Notes: a model not told the origin generated them from the letters alone. DNA of 40,096 nt from Kutzneria sp. 744 (GCF_000568255.1 NZ_KK037166.1:5972089-6012184), one strand, 5' to 3'; numbered from the stretch's first letter, positions 1 to 8,837 are shown. Numbers and translations are program-made.

Positions 1-222
1 GGCGTCGGTGTCGACGGGACCGGCGGAGCCGATGCCGACGGCACTGGGCACAGCGCCGTCCAACACCTCGGTGACCAGGTCGGCGACGGCCTGCCAGGCC
101 AACTCGGCGTCGTGCGCGGGAGTGGGCCGGACGGCCCGGCGCACCACGGAGCCCTGCGCGTCGACGAGCCCGGCGGCGATCTTGGTGCCGCCCACGTCGA
201 GCGCCAGCACGTGGTCGGTCAC
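1..222 (-). CDS. ROK-family sugar kinase, N-terminal part (runs off window)
   Basis: The 74 codons visible read VTDHVLALDVGGTKIAAGLV at the start, which is the ATP-binding phosphate-1 motif (DVGGTK) of ROK kinases. These proteins phosphorylate glucose, N-acetylmannosamine or similar sugars in the cytoplasm; some are repressors, but there is no N-terminal helix-turn-helix here, which favours a kinase. The GTG start (222-220) overlaps the TGA of the preceding mini-ORF as GTGA. A GAGG ribosome site lies about 8 nt upstream, inside the repeat. It is the last visible gene of the sugar importer operon, so it probably phosphorylates the imported or hydrolysed sugar. The C-terminal three quarters lie outside the window. 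Confidence 0.85.
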   Translation of the reverse strand, partial: MTDHVLALDVGGTKIAAGLVDAQGSVVRRAVRPTPAHDAELAWQAVADLVTEVLDGAVPSAVGIGSAGPVDTDA

Positions 223-299
223 AGGCCCACCTCGCTAGCGCTCGGCGGGTCTGCGACCCAGGTCCCTGCGCATATTGGTGCCCTCGCAAGCTCGGTCAC
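219..299 (-). CDS. Mini-ORF C, 26 residues, coupled to the ROK kinase start
   Basis: GTG at 299-297 overlaps the stop of mini-ORF B. The product reads VTELARAPICAGTW then VADPPSASEVGL. Its TGA at 221-219 overlaps the kinase GTG at 222-220. Like the others it has one Cys and no recognisable domain or signal. Its end carries the GAGG ribosome site used by the kinase gene. Confidence 0.5.
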   Translation of the reverse strand: MTELARAPICAGTWVADPPSASEVGL

Positions 300-376
300 C
301 GGCCCACCTCGCTAGCGCTCGGCGGGTCTGCGACCCAGGTCCCTGCGCATATTGGTGCCCTCGCAAGCTCGGTCAC
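296..376 (-). CDS. Mini-ORF B, 26 residues, second unit of the coupled repeat chain
   Basis: GTG at 376-374 overlaps the stop of mini-ORF A. GAGG lies about 8 nt upstream in the preceding repeat. The product reads VTELARAPICAGTW then VADPPSASEVGR; the last residue is Arg instead of Leu because of one base change next to the stop. TGA at 298-296 overlaps the next GTG. The unit is 77 bp, one base short of 26 codons, and that is what keeps every stop and start in the GTGA overlap. Confidence 0.5.
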   Translation of the reverse strand: MTELARAPICAGTWVADPPSASEVGR

Positions 377-453
377 AGGCCCACCTCGCTAGCGCTCGGC
401 GCGTCTGTGACCCAGGTCCCTGCGCATATCGGTGCCCTCGCAAGCTCGGTCAC
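373..453 (-). CDS. Mini-ORF A, 26 residues, first unit of the coupled repeat chain
   Basis: GTG at 453-451 sits 7 nt after a GGGAGG ribosome site that follows the permease stop codon (468-466). The frame reads VTELARAPICAGTW then VTDAPSASEVGL and ends in TGA at 375-373, which overlaps the next GTG as GTGA. It differs from the other two copies at residues 16 (Thr for Ala) and 18 (Ala for Pro). No family is recognised. It may be a translated spacer that hands ribosomes to the kinase gene rather than a functional peptide. The frame is certain; translation is inferred. Confidence 0.5.
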   Translation of the reverse strand: MTELARAPICAGTWVTDAPSASEVGL

Positions 454-465
454 CGGGATCCTCCC

Positions 466-1281
466 TCAGGCCTTGACTGCTCCCGCCATGCTAAAGCCGC
501 CGCCGAGCCACCGGGACACCACCAGATACAGCCCCAGCACGGGCGCGGTGTACAGGATCGAATAGGCCGCCAGCTGCCCGTAGGCCACGAGCCCGTTCTG
601 GCCGAAGAAGGAGAAGATGCCCACCGAGGCCGGCATCTTGTCCGGGTCGAGCAGCAGCACGAACGGCACGAAGAAGTTGCCCCAGGCCGTGATGAACGTG
701 AAGATCCCGACCACGGCCACGCCCGGGGCCATCAGCGGCAGCACGATCGAGCGCAGCGCCTGCAACGACGAGGCGCCGTCGACCCAGGCCGCCTCCTCCA
801 GGCTGATCGGGATGCCGTCCATGAAGTTCTTGCACATCCAGATGGCCATCGGCAGCGCGGTGGCGGCCAGGAACACCGTGGTCCCCCACAGCGAGTCGAC
901 CAGGGACAGCCGGACGAACAGGCCGTACACCGGCACCATGATCGCCGTCACCGGCAGGCCGGTGGTGAACAGGATCGTGTACAGGAACGGCCGCCGGAAC
1001 CGCAGCTGGAAGCGGGACAGCGGATACGCCGCCAGCACCGCCACCACCACGGCGATGATCGCCGTGCCGGAGCTGATCAACAGGCCGTTGACCAGCGGCC
1101 GGCCGCCGACCTCCCAGTTGAGGATCTGGCCGAAGTTGCCCAGGGTGGCCTCCCCCGGCACCTTCGCGGCCAGGCCGCCGTGCGTGTCGAAGGACGCCGT
1201 CACCAGCCACAGCAGCGGCGCCACGAACAGCACCGCGACGACCAGCAGAACCAGGTTGACCACCAAGCGGGGGCCGCGCAT
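466..1281 (-). CDS. Carbohydrate ABC transporter permease, MalG type
   Basis: The 271-residue protein has about six membrane segments and, around residues 160-190, the EAA loop (LEEAAWVDGASSLQALRS ... LPLMAPG) with which such permeases contact the ATPase in the cytoplasm. It is the MalG-like half of a CUT1 sugar importer. The ATG lies directly after the stop of the MalF-like gene with no gap, and GGAGG within that gene's last codons is its ribosome site, so the two are co-translated. No ATPase gene is in this operon. CUT1 importers often share an MsiK-type ATPase encoded elsewhere, which is the likely arrangement here. Confidence 0.93.
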   Translation of the reverse strand: MRGPRLVVNLVLLVVAVLFVAPLLWLVTASFDTHGGLAAKVPGEATLGNFGQILNWEVGGRPLVNGLLISSGTAIIAVVVAVLAAYPLSRFQLRFRRPFLYTILFTTGLPVTAIMVPVYGLFVRLSLVDSLWGTTVFLAATALPMAIWMCKNFMDGIPISLEEAAWVDGASSLQALRSIVLPLMAPGVAVVGIFTFITAWGNFFVPFVLLLDPDKMPASVGIFSFFGQNGLVAYGQLAAYSILYTAPVLGLYLVVSRWLGGGFSMAGAVKA

Positions 1282-2151
1282 TCAGACCTCCGCCTTGAGG
1301 CTGCGGATGTAGACCAGGGAGAACACCGCGCCGAGCACCAGCAGCACCAGGGCGATCGCGGTGCCGTAGCCGATCTGCCCGAACTTGAAGGCCTGCTCGT
1401 ACATCAGCAGCGGCAACGTCCGGGTCTTGTTGTCGGGCCCGCCCGCGGTCAGCACGTAGATCAGCCCGAAGACGCCCAGCGTCTGCAGCGTGATCAGCAT
1501 CAGGTTGGTGACCACGGTCCGGCGGATCACCGGCAGCACCACGTGCCAGAACCGCCGCAGCGGCCCGGCCCCGTCCACCTGCGCCGCCTCGACCAGATCG
1601 CTGGGCACCTCGCTCAGCGCCGCCTGGTAGACGAGCATGGAGAACGCGGTGCCGCGCCAGATGTTGGCCAGCACCACGGCCAGCATCGGCGCGGTGTAGA
1701 GCCAGTTCTGGCCCATTCCGAACCAGCCGAGCACTTCGTTGAGCGTACCCTGGGCGTTGAGGAAGGCGTAGATGGCAAACGCCGCAACGACTTCCGGCAG
1801 CACCCAGGCCGCGACCACCACCGTGCCGACGATGCCCCGCAGCAGCTTTCCGCGCTGCTGAAGGAAAACCGCCAGCAGGATGCCGAGCCCGTTCTGCCCG
1901 ACCACGGCCGACAGCAGCACGAAGACCACCGTCAGCCACAGCGACGAGGCGACGTCGGAACTGGTGAACGCCGTGGTGAAGTTGTCGATGCCGACGAACT
2001 TGGGCCGCCGGGCCGAGATCCCGCTCAGCGCGGAGTTGGTGAAGGCCGCGTAGAAGCACCACAGGATCGGGCCGGCGACGAACAGTCCCAACAGGACGAT
2101 CGACGGGGCGAGCGGCGGCAGCCACACCCCGAGCCGGGGAGAGCGCCTCAA
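1282..2151 (-). CDS. Carbohydrate ABC transporter permease, MalF type
   Basis: The protein has 289 residues from the TTG start chosen here. That TTG (2151-2149) overlaps the TGA of the binding-protein gene as TTGA, has AAGGTGAAG upstream, and gives a basic cytoplasmic N-terminus (RRSPRLG) before the first membrane segment. A GTG at 2127 is the alternative. The EAA loop is DLVEAAQVDGAGPLRRFW near residues 185-205. It pairs with the downstream MalG-like permease to form the membrane pore of a CUT1 importer. Confidence 0.9.
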   Translation of the reverse strand: MRRSPRLGVWLPPLAPSIVLLGLFVAGPILWCFYAAFTNSALSGISARRPKFVGIDNFTTAFTSSDVASSLWLTVVFVLLSAVVGQNGLGILLAVFLQQRGKLLRGIVGTVVVAAWVLPEVVAAFAIYAFLNAQGTLNEVLGWFGMGQNWLYTAPMLAVVLANIWRGTAFSMLVYQAALSEVPSDLVEAAQVDGAGPLRRFWHVVLPVIRRTVVTNLMLITLQTLGVFGLIYVLTAGGPDNKTRTLPLLMYEQAFKFGQIGYGTAIALVLLVLGAVFSLVYIRSLKAEV

Positions 2152-3506
2152 CCGGTCTTCACCTTGTCCGCGCCGACCGCCTTGGACACGTCCTGCGCGA
2201 ACTGCTGGGCCGCCTTGGCCGGCTCGCCGCCGTTGACCACGGAGTCGCCGGCCACGTCCATGGCGTTGGACACCTGCGGGTACTCGGGCAGCGTCGGCCG
2301 GTACCGGGTGAACGACACCAGGCTGCTCCAGAACGGCTCGGTCGGGTCCTTCTGCGCCAGCCGTGAATCGGCCTTCACGTCCTCGCGCACCGGCAGCCAC
2401 GAGCAGGCCACGTCGATGGCCGCCGAGTTCTCCTTGTTCAGCGCGGTCTGGATGAACTTGACGGAGGCGTCGGCGTTGCCGGTGCTCGCGCCGACCGCCA
2501 GCGTCCAGCCGCCGGACAGCGTCACGTTGCCGGGGGCCTGGCCGTTCTGGGTGGGGAACTTGGTGGTGCCCAGGGTCTTGGACCAGTCCGCCCACGGCGC
2601 GACGCCGCCGGGCTCCCAGTACCGGGCGTACCAGCCGCCGTCCATCATGAAGCCGATCTTGCCCTGGGACATCAGCAGCGGCATCTGGGTCTGCGCCCAC
2701 TGCGTGTCCTCGGCCTGCGCGGCCGTCTGGGCCAGGTTCTCCTTCATCACCGTCTGCACGTAGCCGAGCGCGTCCTCGAAGCCCTTGCTGGGCGCGACCC
2801 ACTTGCCGGCCTTCTCGTCGTACAGGTCCTTGGTCGGCGTGCCGTAGAGCAGCATCTCCAGCGACTGCATGGACATCGCCTCGGCCGCGGGCTTGCCCAG
2901 CGGCATGTACATGGGCTCGACGTCCGGCTGCGTCTGCTTGATCTTGCGGGCCGCGTCCAGCACGTCGTTCCAGGTCCTGGGCTGCCAGTCGGTCGGCAGG
3001 CCCGCCTTGGCGAAGACGTCCTTGTTGAACCACAGGCCGCGGGAGTCGGTGCCCATCGGCACCGCGTAGGTCTTGCCGTCCACCGCCCGGCCGGCCTGCT
3101 TGGTGGTGGGGATGAACTGGCTGTTCCAGTCCGGCCACTTGTTCAGGTAGTCGTCGATCGGCAGCAGGTAGCCGGCGGCGGCGTCCGCGTTGACGTTGAA
3201 GCTGTCCTCGAACAGCACGTCCGGCGCGGTCGACGGGGACCGCTGCATCAGCTGGACCTTGGCCAGGTAGTCGCTGTCCAGACTGGACACCGGGGTCAGC
3301 TGGGCGGTGATGCCGGGATTGGCCGCCTCGAACTCCTTCTTCACCGACTTCATGAAGGTGTCCATCTGCGGGAAGTCGCTGTAGTTCCGGTAGACGATCT
3401 TGATCGTCTTGGCGTCGCCGCTCGCGGCGTCCCCGCCGCCGCAGGCGGCCAGCGGCAGGGTCAGCGCGGCGACGGCCAGGCCGGCGGCGATGGTGCGTGC
3501 CCGCAT
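2148..3506 (-). CDS. Sugar-binding lipoprotein of the CUT1 importer
   Basis: The 452-residue protein starts MRARTIAAGLAVAALTLPLA and has a lipobox ending at Cys22, so it is exported and lipid-anchored. The body is a family 1 extracellular solute-binding protein (conserved stretch GKIGFMMDGGWY, C-terminal AQQFAQDV). It captures a sugar and delivers it to the two permeases encoded downstream. ATG at 3506 is preceded by AAGGGGAG at good spacing; a longer in-frame reading upstream lacks a ribosome site and would bury the signal peptide. The substrate cannot be read from sequence. Confidence 0.93.
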   Translation of the reverse strand: MRARTIAAGLAVAALTLPLAACGGGDAASGDAKTIKIVYRNYSDFPQMDTFMKSVKKEFEAANPGITAQLTPVSSLDSDYLAKVQLMQRSPSTAPDVLFEDSFNVNADAAAGYLLPIDDYLNKWPDWNSQFIPTTKQAGRAVDGKTYAVPMGTDSRGLWFNKDVFAKAGLPTDWQPRTWNDVLDAARKIKQTQPDVEPMYMPLGKPAAEAMSMQSLEMLLYGTPTKDLYDEKAGKWVAPSKGFEDALGYVQTVMKENLAQTAAQAEDTQWAQTQMPLLMSQGKIGFMMDGGWYARYWEPGGVAPWADWSKTLGTTKFPTQNGQAPGNVTLSGGWTLAVGASTGNADASVKFIQTALNKENSAAIDVACSWLPVREDVKADSRLAQKDPTEPFWSSLVSFTRYRPTLPEYPQVSNAMDVAGDSVVNGGEPAKAAQQFAQDVSKAVGADKVKTG

Positions 3507-3553
3507 GGGCGTCTCCCCTTGGTCGACTGCGATGTGGACCACGACAGGGGGCG

Positions 3554-3583
3554 ACCGTAAATCCGGTGCTCGAACAAAGTCAA
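3554..3583 (-). promoter_or_regulatory. Promoter of the sugar importer operon
   Basis: On the minus strand TTGACT (3583-3578) and TACGGT (3559-3554) are separated by 18 bp and lie about 50 bp before the ATG of the binding protein. A dyad GTTCttgtcacGAAC lies just upstream near 3610-3624 and could be an operator for a local repressor; that part is inference. Confidence 0.6.
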
Positions 3584-3629
3584 CGCACTGTCGCCAGTTA
3601 GGCGCTGTTCGTGACAAGAACGGACATGA

Positions 3630-4379
3630 TCACGGGTTGTCACCGGTCGGGTTGAGCACCCGGGCCAGGAACGTCCGCGTCCGCTCCTGCGTCGGCGCCC
3701 CGATGACCTGGGCCGGCGGGCCCTGCTCGACGACAACGCCGCCGTCCATGAACAGCACCTTGTCCGCCACCTCGCGGGCGAACTGCATCTCGTGCGTCAC
3801 GACGAGCATGGTCATGCCCTCGCCGGCCAGCGTGCGCATCACGCCCAGCACGTCCCCGACCAGCTCCGGGTCCAGCGCCGAGGTCGGCTCGTCGAACAGC
3901 ATCACCTGCGGGTCCATGGACAGCGCCCGGGCGATGGCCGCCCGCTGCTGCTGGCCGCCGGACAGCTGCGAGGGCAGCGACCGCTCGCGGCCGGCCAGGC
4001 CCACCTTCTCCAGGTTCTGCCCGGCGATCCGCTCAGCCTCGTCCCGGTTGCGCCCCAACACCTTGCGCTGCGCGATGGTCAGGTTGTCCAGGACGTTGAG
4101 GTGGTTGAACAGGTTGAAGCTCTGGAACACCATGCCCAGCCGGCGCCGGGCCCGGTCGATGTCCACGTCCGGGTCGGTCAGCTCGGTGCCGTCGACCACG
4201 ACCCGGCCGGAGTCGGGCTGCTCCAACAGGTTCACGCAGCGCAGCAGCGTCGACTTGCCCGAGCCGGACGGCCCGATGATGCAGACGACGTCACCGCGCT
4301 CGACGGTCAGGTCGATGCCCTTGAGCACCTGGAGCGAGCCGAAAGACTTGTGCAGCCCGGAAATCTCAATGACACTCAT
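3630..4379 (-). CDS. Polar amino acid ABC transporter ATPase, GlnQ type (importer 1)
   Basis: The 249-residue protein has Walker [10 protein letters not shown] (36-44), Q-loop VFQSFNLF, signature LSGGQQQR (139-146) and Walker [13 protein letters not shown] (159-170), and is short enough to be a single ATPase domain. The start [14 protein letters not shown] is typical for GlnQ/HisP-like proteins. ATG (4379) overlaps the permease TGA as ATGA, so the two are translationally coupled. It energises uptake by the permease and binding protein encoded upstream. Confidence 0.95.
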   Translation of the reverse strand: MSVIEISGLHKSFGSLQVLKGIDLTVERGDVVCIIGPSGSGKSTLLRCVNLLEQPDSGRVVVDGTELTDPDVDIDRARRRLGMVFQSFNLFNHLNVLDNLTIAQRKVLGRNRDEAERIAGQNLEKVGLAGRERSLPSQLSGGQQQRAAIARALSMDPQVMLFDEPTSALDPELVGDVLGVMRTLAGEGMTMLVVTHEMQFAREVADKVLFMDGGVVVEQGPPAQVIGAPTQERTRTFLARVLNPTGDNP

Positions 4380-5185
4380 GACAACACCTCAAGGCCCTGC
4401 TTCGACTCGCCGCTGGTCCGCCGCTCCAGGTAGCGCGACAGATAGGACAGCGGAATGGTGATGATCAGGTAGCACAGGCCGGCCACGATCAGCGGCGTCA
4501 TCGACTGCACGGTGTTCATGGCGTCCCGGCCGAACTTGGTCAGCTCGTACTCGGATCCGGTCAGGCCGAGCAGGTAGATCAGCGAGGAGTCCTTGGCCAG
4601 CAGGATCAACTCGTTGGTCAGCGGCGGCAGCACGATCCGGAAGGCCTGCGGGATGATGATCGACACCATGGCCCGGAGCTGGGACATGCCCAGCGAGCGC
4701 GCCGCCTCCATCTGTCCCTTGGGCACGGCCTGGATGCCGGCGCGGATCGTCTCCGCCATGTACGCGGCGCCGACCAGACCCAACGCCACCACCACCGTGC
4801 TCAGGGTGGTGAACCGGATGTGGAACGCGATCGGCACGCCGAAGCCGAAGGCCAGGAACACCAGAAGGGCCGGCACACCACGGAAGAACTCGATGTAGAC
4901 GGTGGCGATCCAGCGGTAGGGCGGCACCGAGGACAGTCGCATCAGCGCCAGGATCAGGCCCAGCACCAGGCCGAACACGAAGCCCAGCACCGTGTACTTG
5001 ACGGTGTTGACCAGCGCGGTGCTCAACACGTCCGGGAACAGCTGCCGGGCGGCGTCCAGGTCGAAGAAGCCGCGCTGGATGTCACGCCAGTTGGCGGCGA
5101 AGGCCACCACCAGGACGACGACCACCAGCACGCCGTACTGCGTGCCGCGGATCGCCGTCCGGCGCTGCCGACGGGTCAGCGCCAC
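4376..5185 (-). CDS. Polar amino acid ABC transporter permease (importer 1)
   Basis: The 269-residue HisM/GlnP-like membrane protein has a basic N-terminus, about five hydrophobic segments and an EAA loop ([17 protein letters not shown], about 157-175, followed by IIPQAFR). GTG at 5185 follows the binding-protein stop by 4 nt. Such permeases usually work as homodimers when only one is encoded, as here. Uptake of glutamate, glutamine or a similar amino acid is inferred from family and operon. Confidence 0.93.
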   Translation of the reverse strand: MALTRRQRRTAIRGTQYGVLVVVVLVVAFAANWRDIQRGFFDLDAARQLFPDVLSTALVNTVKYTVLGFVFGLVLGLILALMRLSSVPPYRWIATVYIEFFRGVPALLVFLAFGFGVPIAFHIRFTTLSTVVVALGLVGAAYMAETIRAGIQAVPKGQMEAARSLGMSQLRAMVSIIIPQAFRIVLPPLTNELILLAKDSSLIYLLGLTGSEYELTKFGRDAMNTVQSMTPLIVAGLCYLIITIPLSYLSRYLERRTSGESKQGLEVLS

Positions 5186-5189
5186 CGAT

Positions 5190-6047
5190 TCAGCCCTTGC
5201 TCGTGGTGGTCGGCGTGGCCGAGGTCGAGTCGCCCGGCTGCCACGACGGCCGCTTGCCGAACCACTTCTGGTAGGCCTTGGCGTAGCTGCCGTCCGCGGC
5301 CGAGGCCTTGATGGCGTCGTTGAGCACCTTCAACAGCGCCGCGTTGCCCTTCTTCACGCCGAAGCCGTACTGCTCGTTGGTGTTGAACTCGGCGCTGACC
5401 TGCGTGTCCGGGTTCTTCTTGGCGTAGTCGTAGAGAATGCCGTTGTCGTTGATGGACGCGTCGACCTGGCCGGTCTTGACCGCCGTCTCCAGCAGCGCCG
5501 AGTCCTCGAAGGCCACCGCGGTGATCACGCCGCCGTTCTTGGCGTTCCAGCCCTTGATGTAGGCCTCGCCGGTGGTGTCCGACTGCACGCCGACCTTCTT
5601 GCCGGCCAGCGACTCCAGCGTCTTGAAGTCGTTGCCGGTCTTGGTCAGCAGCGCCTGGGTGGCCTGGAAGTACGGGATGGTGAAGTCGAAGTTCTGGGCC
5701 CGCGTGTCGTTGATGGTGATCGCGCCGGCCACCACGTCGCACTGGTTGGAGTTGAGGTCGGCGCCGGACTTGATGCCGTCGAACGGCGTGTCCACGATCT
5801 GCTGCGGCACGTTGAGCTTCTTGGCCGCGAAGTCGACCACGTCCACGTCGAAACCGACCACCTGGTCGCCGTCCTTGTACTGGAACGGCACGTACGGCAG
5901 GTGGGCGCAAGTGAGCAGCTTGCCCGACTGGACCAGCTGCACGCCGTCGGCGCCGGGGGCGGACGTGGACGTCGACTCGACGCACCCGCCGGCGACCAGC
6001 GCAACGGCGACCGCCGGGATCACGGTCAACACTTTGAGGCGGCCCAC
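5190..6047 (-). CDS. Amino acid-binding lipoprotein (importer 1)
   Basis: The 285-residue protein starts VGRLKVLTVIPAVAVALVAG with the lipobox cysteine at 22. The fold is a family 3 solute-binding protein (VGFDVDVVDFAAKKL, CDVVAGAITINDTRAQNFDFTIPYF, VGVQSDTTGEAYI). It scavenges an amino acid outside the membrane for the following permease and ATPase. GTG at 6047 has GAGGGAG at suitable spacing. The gene is divergent from the hydrolase gene, with 108 bp between them. Confidence 0.94.
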   Translation of the reverse strand: MGRLKVLTVIPAVAVALVAGGCVESTSTSAPGADGVQLVQSGKLLTCAHLPYVPFQYKDGDQVVGFDVDVVDFAAKKLNVPQQIVDTPFDGIKSGADLNSNQCDVVAGAITINDTRAQNFDFTIPYFQATQALLTKTGNDFKTLESLAGKKVGVQSDTTGEAYIKGWNAKNGGVITAVAFEDSALLETAVKTGQVDASINDNGILYDYAKKNPDTQVSAEFNTNEQYGFGVKKGNAALLKVLNDAIKASAADGSYAKAYQKWFGKRPSWQPGDSTSATPTTTSKG

Positions 6048-6155
6048 GGCGTTCTCCCTCGTCCGGGTACTGGTTGATCGGCAATCCTGCCACCGGACGG
6101 GCCCGCTGCCTATTTGAGCGGACAGCCGACCAGCATCCGGAATACGGTTCCGGGC

Positions 6156-7256
6156 ATGAGGGGACTTGCCATACTCGCCGCCGCCGGCCTGGTGCTGGGC
6201 GGCGCGACCACCGCGCAGGCGGCGCCGGCCGCCGTCGCGCACGAGCAGTTCACGTTCCAGTTCGGCGACTTCGCCGGGGGCGGCCAGCTGGACTACCCGA
6301 CCAATGTCGGGCACGCGCCGGTCGTGGTGCTGATCCCGGGCTCCGGGCCGGAGAACCGGGACGCCGACATCCAGGGCAAGTCGACGATCTTCGCCGACCT
6401 GTCGGCCGCGCTGACCGCCCGCGGCTTCGCCGTGATGCGCTACGACAAGCGGTACGTCAACCCGGACGGCACGGCCGACTACGCCAGCTTCTACACCAAG
6501 CTGGACCTGCCCAAGATGCTCGACGACGCCGGCACCGTGCTGGCCGCCGCCGAGGCCGACGAGCACGTCGACAAGCACAAGGTGTTCCTGTACGGCTGGA
6601 GCGAGGGCAGCACCGTCGCCGCCGCGCTGGCCGTGAAGCACCCCGAGCTGGCCGGCGTGGTGTTCCAGGGCCCGGTGACGCAGGACTGGCGGAGCCTGTT
6701 CACCGACCAGGCCACCCGCGTCGTCCAGCCCTACCTGCGGACGTTCGGCACGGCGCTGGCGCCGGACGACCTGAAACGGGCCAACACCGGTGGCGGCGGC
6801 CTGGTGGCCACGGAGTACATCAGCCTCATCGCGCCCAAGGCGTACCAGGGTGACTTCACCGTCGACCCGAACGTCGACACCAATGGCAACGGCAAGCTGG
6901 ACGTGGACACCGAGTTCCCGCCCGGCCTGCAGAAGGCGTTCGACGTGCAGTTCGCGCCCGGCGGCTTCTTCAACATCTACGCCCCGGACCGGGCCCTGCC
7001 GTCGGTGCTGGACCAGGCCAAGGCCCTGCGCAAGTTCCCGACGCTGATCCTGCAGGGCGGCCGCGACGCCAACGTGCCGCCGACGGGAGCGTTCAGGCTG
7101 AACGCCGCCCTGCACGGCTCGTTGCGCTTCTATCCGACGCTGGGGCACTCGCTGGGCCGGACGCCGTCGATGTTCGCCGACGACTTCCAGCCCATCGACC
7201 AGCAGCCGCTGACCGACCTGGCCTGCTGGCTGTCAGAGCACCTTCGCCAGAAATGA
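6156..7256 (+). CDS. Secreted alpha/beta hydrolase (esterase-like)
   Basis: The 366-residue protein has a signal peptide ([20 protein letters not shown], cleavage after AQA near 23). The nucleophile elbow is GWSEGS with Ser149; Asp304 (GGRDANVPP) and His331 (LGHSLG) complete a likely triad, and [10 protein letters not shown] supplies the oxyanion loop. An inserted loop DTNGNGKLD (241-249) looks like a calcium-binding loop. The substrate is unknown. ATG at 6156 is chosen because the signal peptide begins there and TACGGT (6143-6148) lies 7 nt upstream, so the mRNA is probably leaderless. The gene lies between two amino acid importers on the other strand, and its last 24 bp overlap the convergent ATPase gene. 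Confidence 0.88.
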   Translation: MRGLAILAAAGLVLGGATTAQAAPAAVAHEQFTFQFGDFAGGGQLDYPTNVGHAPVVVLIPGSGPENRDADIQGKSTIFADLSAALTARGFAVMRYDKRYVNPDGTADYASFYTKLDLPKMLDDAGTVLAAAEADEHVDKHKVFLYGWSEGSTVAAALAVKHPELAGVVFQGPVTQDWRSLFTDQATRVVQPYLRTFGTALAPDDLKRANTGGGGLVATEYISLIAPKAYQGDFTVDPNVDTNGNGKLDVDTEFPPGLQKAFDVQFAPGGFFNIYAPDRALPSVLDQAKALRKFPTLILQGGRDANVPPTGAFRLNAALHGSLRFYPTLGHSLGRTPSMFADDFQPIDQQPLTDLACWLSEHLRQK

Positions 7257-7997
7257 CCTGGTCCGCTCGTGTTGCGGGGCGGCGATCACTTCCCGGGGCG
7301 AGCCCTGCTCGACCACCACACCGCCGTCCATGAACACGAGCGAGTCGCCGACCTCGCGCGCGAAGCCCATCTCGTGCGTGACCACGACCATGGTCATGCC
7401 GTCGGCGGCGAGCTGGCGCATCACCGCCAGCACGTCGCCGACGAGCTCCGGGTCCAGCGCCGAGGTCGGCTCGTCGAACAGCATCAGCTTGGGCCGCATG
7501 GCCAGCGCACGGGCGATCGCCACCCGCTGCTGCTGGCCGCCCGAGAGCTGGCTCGGGTAGGAGCCGGTCTTGTCGGCCAGCCCCACCTGCGTCAGCAGCC
7601 GCATGGCGTGGTCGCGGGCCTCCGCCCTGGACTCCCGCTTGACCTGGACCGGCGCCTCCATCACGTTCTCCACCGCCGTCATGTGGGGAAACAGGTTGAA
7701 GCGCTGGAAGACCATGCCGATCTCCTGCCGCTTGCGGGCCACCTCCCGGTCGCGCAGCTCGTAGAGCTTGTCGCCCTTCTGGGTGTAGCCGACCAGCTCG
7801 CCGTCGACCCACAGCCGGCCCGCGTTGATCTTCTCCAGGTGGTTGACGCAGCGCAGCAGCGTGGACTTGCCCGAGCCGGACGGCCCGATCACGCACATCA
7901 CCTCGCCCGGACGGACCTCCAGATCGATGCCCTTGAGCACCTCGGTCCGCCCGAAGCTCTTGTGCACCCCCTCGGCCTTGACCATCAGCTCGGTCAT
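7233..7997 (-). CDS. Polar amino acid ABC transporter ATPase, GlnQ type (importer 2)
   Basis: The 254-residue protein has Walker [10 protein letters not shown] (38-46), signature LSGGQQQR and Walker [13 protein letters not shown]. It is close to the importer 1 ATPase but has an insert after the Walker A region ([20 protein letters not shown]), typical of the glutamate/cystine subgroup. ATG (7997) overlaps the permease stop as ATGA. The 3' end overlaps the convergent hydrolase gene by 24 bp, so no terminator can lie between them. Confidence 0.95.
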   Translation of the reverse strand: MTELMVKAEGVHKSFGRTEVLKGIDLEVRPGEVMCVIGPSGSGKSTLLRCVNHLEKINAGRLWVDGELVGYTQKGDKLYELRDREVARKRQEIGMVFQRFNLFPHMTAVENVMEAPVQVKRESRAEARDHAMRLLTQVGLADKTGSYPSQLSGGQQQRVAIARALAMRPKLMLFDEPTSALDPELVGDVLAVMRQLAADGMTMVVVTHEMGFAREVGDSLVFMDGGVVVEQGSPREVIAAPQHERTRSFLAKVL

Positions 7998-8827
7998 CGG
8001 GTCGCCACCCCTCGGGCGAAGTGCTTCTCGATCCGGCCCTGGACCACCGTCAGGATCGAGGTCAGCAGCAGGTACCAGATCGCCGCCACGATGAGCAGCG
8101 GGATGGTCTGGAAGTTGCGGGAGTAGATCTGCTGCACGGCCGTCATCAGCTCGAAGTAGGCGATCACGATCACCAGCGAGGTCGTCTTCAGCATGGAGAT
8201 CGTCTCGTTGCCGGTGGGCGGGATGATCACCCGCATGGCCTGCGGCAGCACGATCCGGCGAAGGATCTTGGCCCGGCTCATGCCCAGCGCCTCGGCCGCC
8301 TCGGTCTGCCCGTGGTCCACCGACAGGATGCCGCCGCGCACGATCTCCGCCATGTAGGCCGCCTCGTTCAGGCCGAGACCCAGCAGGGCCGCGGTGAACG
8401 GCGCGATCAGCGAGTTGGTGTCCACCGACAGGAACGTCGGCCCGAACGGGATGCCCAGGCCCAGCCGCGGATACAGCGCCGCCAGGAAGAACCAGAACAG
8501 CAGCTGGGTGATCACCGGCGTGCCGCGGAACAGCCAGATGTAGGCCGCGGCCGTCCAGGACAGCAGCGGATTGGCCGACAGCCGCATCACCGCCAGCAGG
8601 ATGCCGCCCACGATGCCGATGGCCATCGACAGCACGGTCAGGATCAGGGTGTTCTTCAGCCCGTTGAGGACGTTGGACGCGGTCAGGTACTTGCCGACGA
8701 CGTCCCAGTGGAAGTTCTCGTTGGTGACCAGGCTGTGCGCCAGCATCGCGGCCAGCACGAGAATCACCGCGCCGGCCAGCCACCGTCCCGGGTGGCGGAC
8801 CGGCACGGCCTTGATCGGGTTCGACAC
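7994..8827 (-). CDS. Polar amino acid ABC transporter permease (importer 2)
   Basis: The 277-residue HisM/GlnP-type permease has an EAA loop ([18 protein letters not shown] then [13 protein letters not shown]), and the [12 protein letters not shown] stretch is diagnostic for this family. GTG at 8827 lies 10 nt after the binding-protein stop with AGGA before it. It forms the channel of importer 2, with the lipoprotein upstream and the ATPase downstream. Confidence 0.93.
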   Translation of the reverse strand: MSNPIKAVPVRHPGRWLAGAVILVLAAMLAHSLVTNENFHWDVVGKYLTASNVLNGLKNTLILTVLSMAIGIVGGILLAVMRLSANPLLSWTAAAYIWLFRGTPVITQLLFWFFLAALYPRLGLGIPFGPTFLSVDTNSLIAPFTAALLGLGLNEAAYMAEIVRGGILSVDHGQTEAAEALGMSRAKILRRIVLPQAMRVIIPPTGNETISMLKTTSLVIVIAYFELMTAVQQIYSRNFQTIPLLIVAAIWYLLLTSILTVVQGRIEKHFARGVATR

Positions 8828-8837
8828 CGTCCTGGCC

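Larger units (their letters stand above)
217..447 (-). repeat. Three tandem 77-bp repeats between permease and kinase genes
   Basis: The GGTCAC motif recurs at 217, 294, 371 and 448, exactly 77 bp apart, and the sequence between is nearly identical: unit 371-447 differs from the others at a few bases, and unit 294-370 has one change next to GGTCAC. Read on the minus strand each unit begins GTGACCGAGCTTGCGAGGG, carries the dyad GGGTCgcaGACCC (broken in unit 371-447), then the palindrome CGCTAGCG, and ends with GAGGTGGGCC just before the next GTGACC. Every unit therefore supplies a start codon, a 26-codon frame and a ribosome site for the next frame. The repeats lie directly after the start context GGGAGGATCCCGGTG that follows the permease stop. 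Confidence 0.95.

Noticed and set aside
217-453. CRISPR array
   Set aside because: The 77-bp units touch each other with no variable spacers, and there are no cas genes.
352-2763. Long plus-strand open frame opposite the sugar importer genes
   Set aside because: It is antisense to three clear transporter genes, is rich in Arg, Gln, His and Gly as expected from the complement of high-GC codons, and has no domain.
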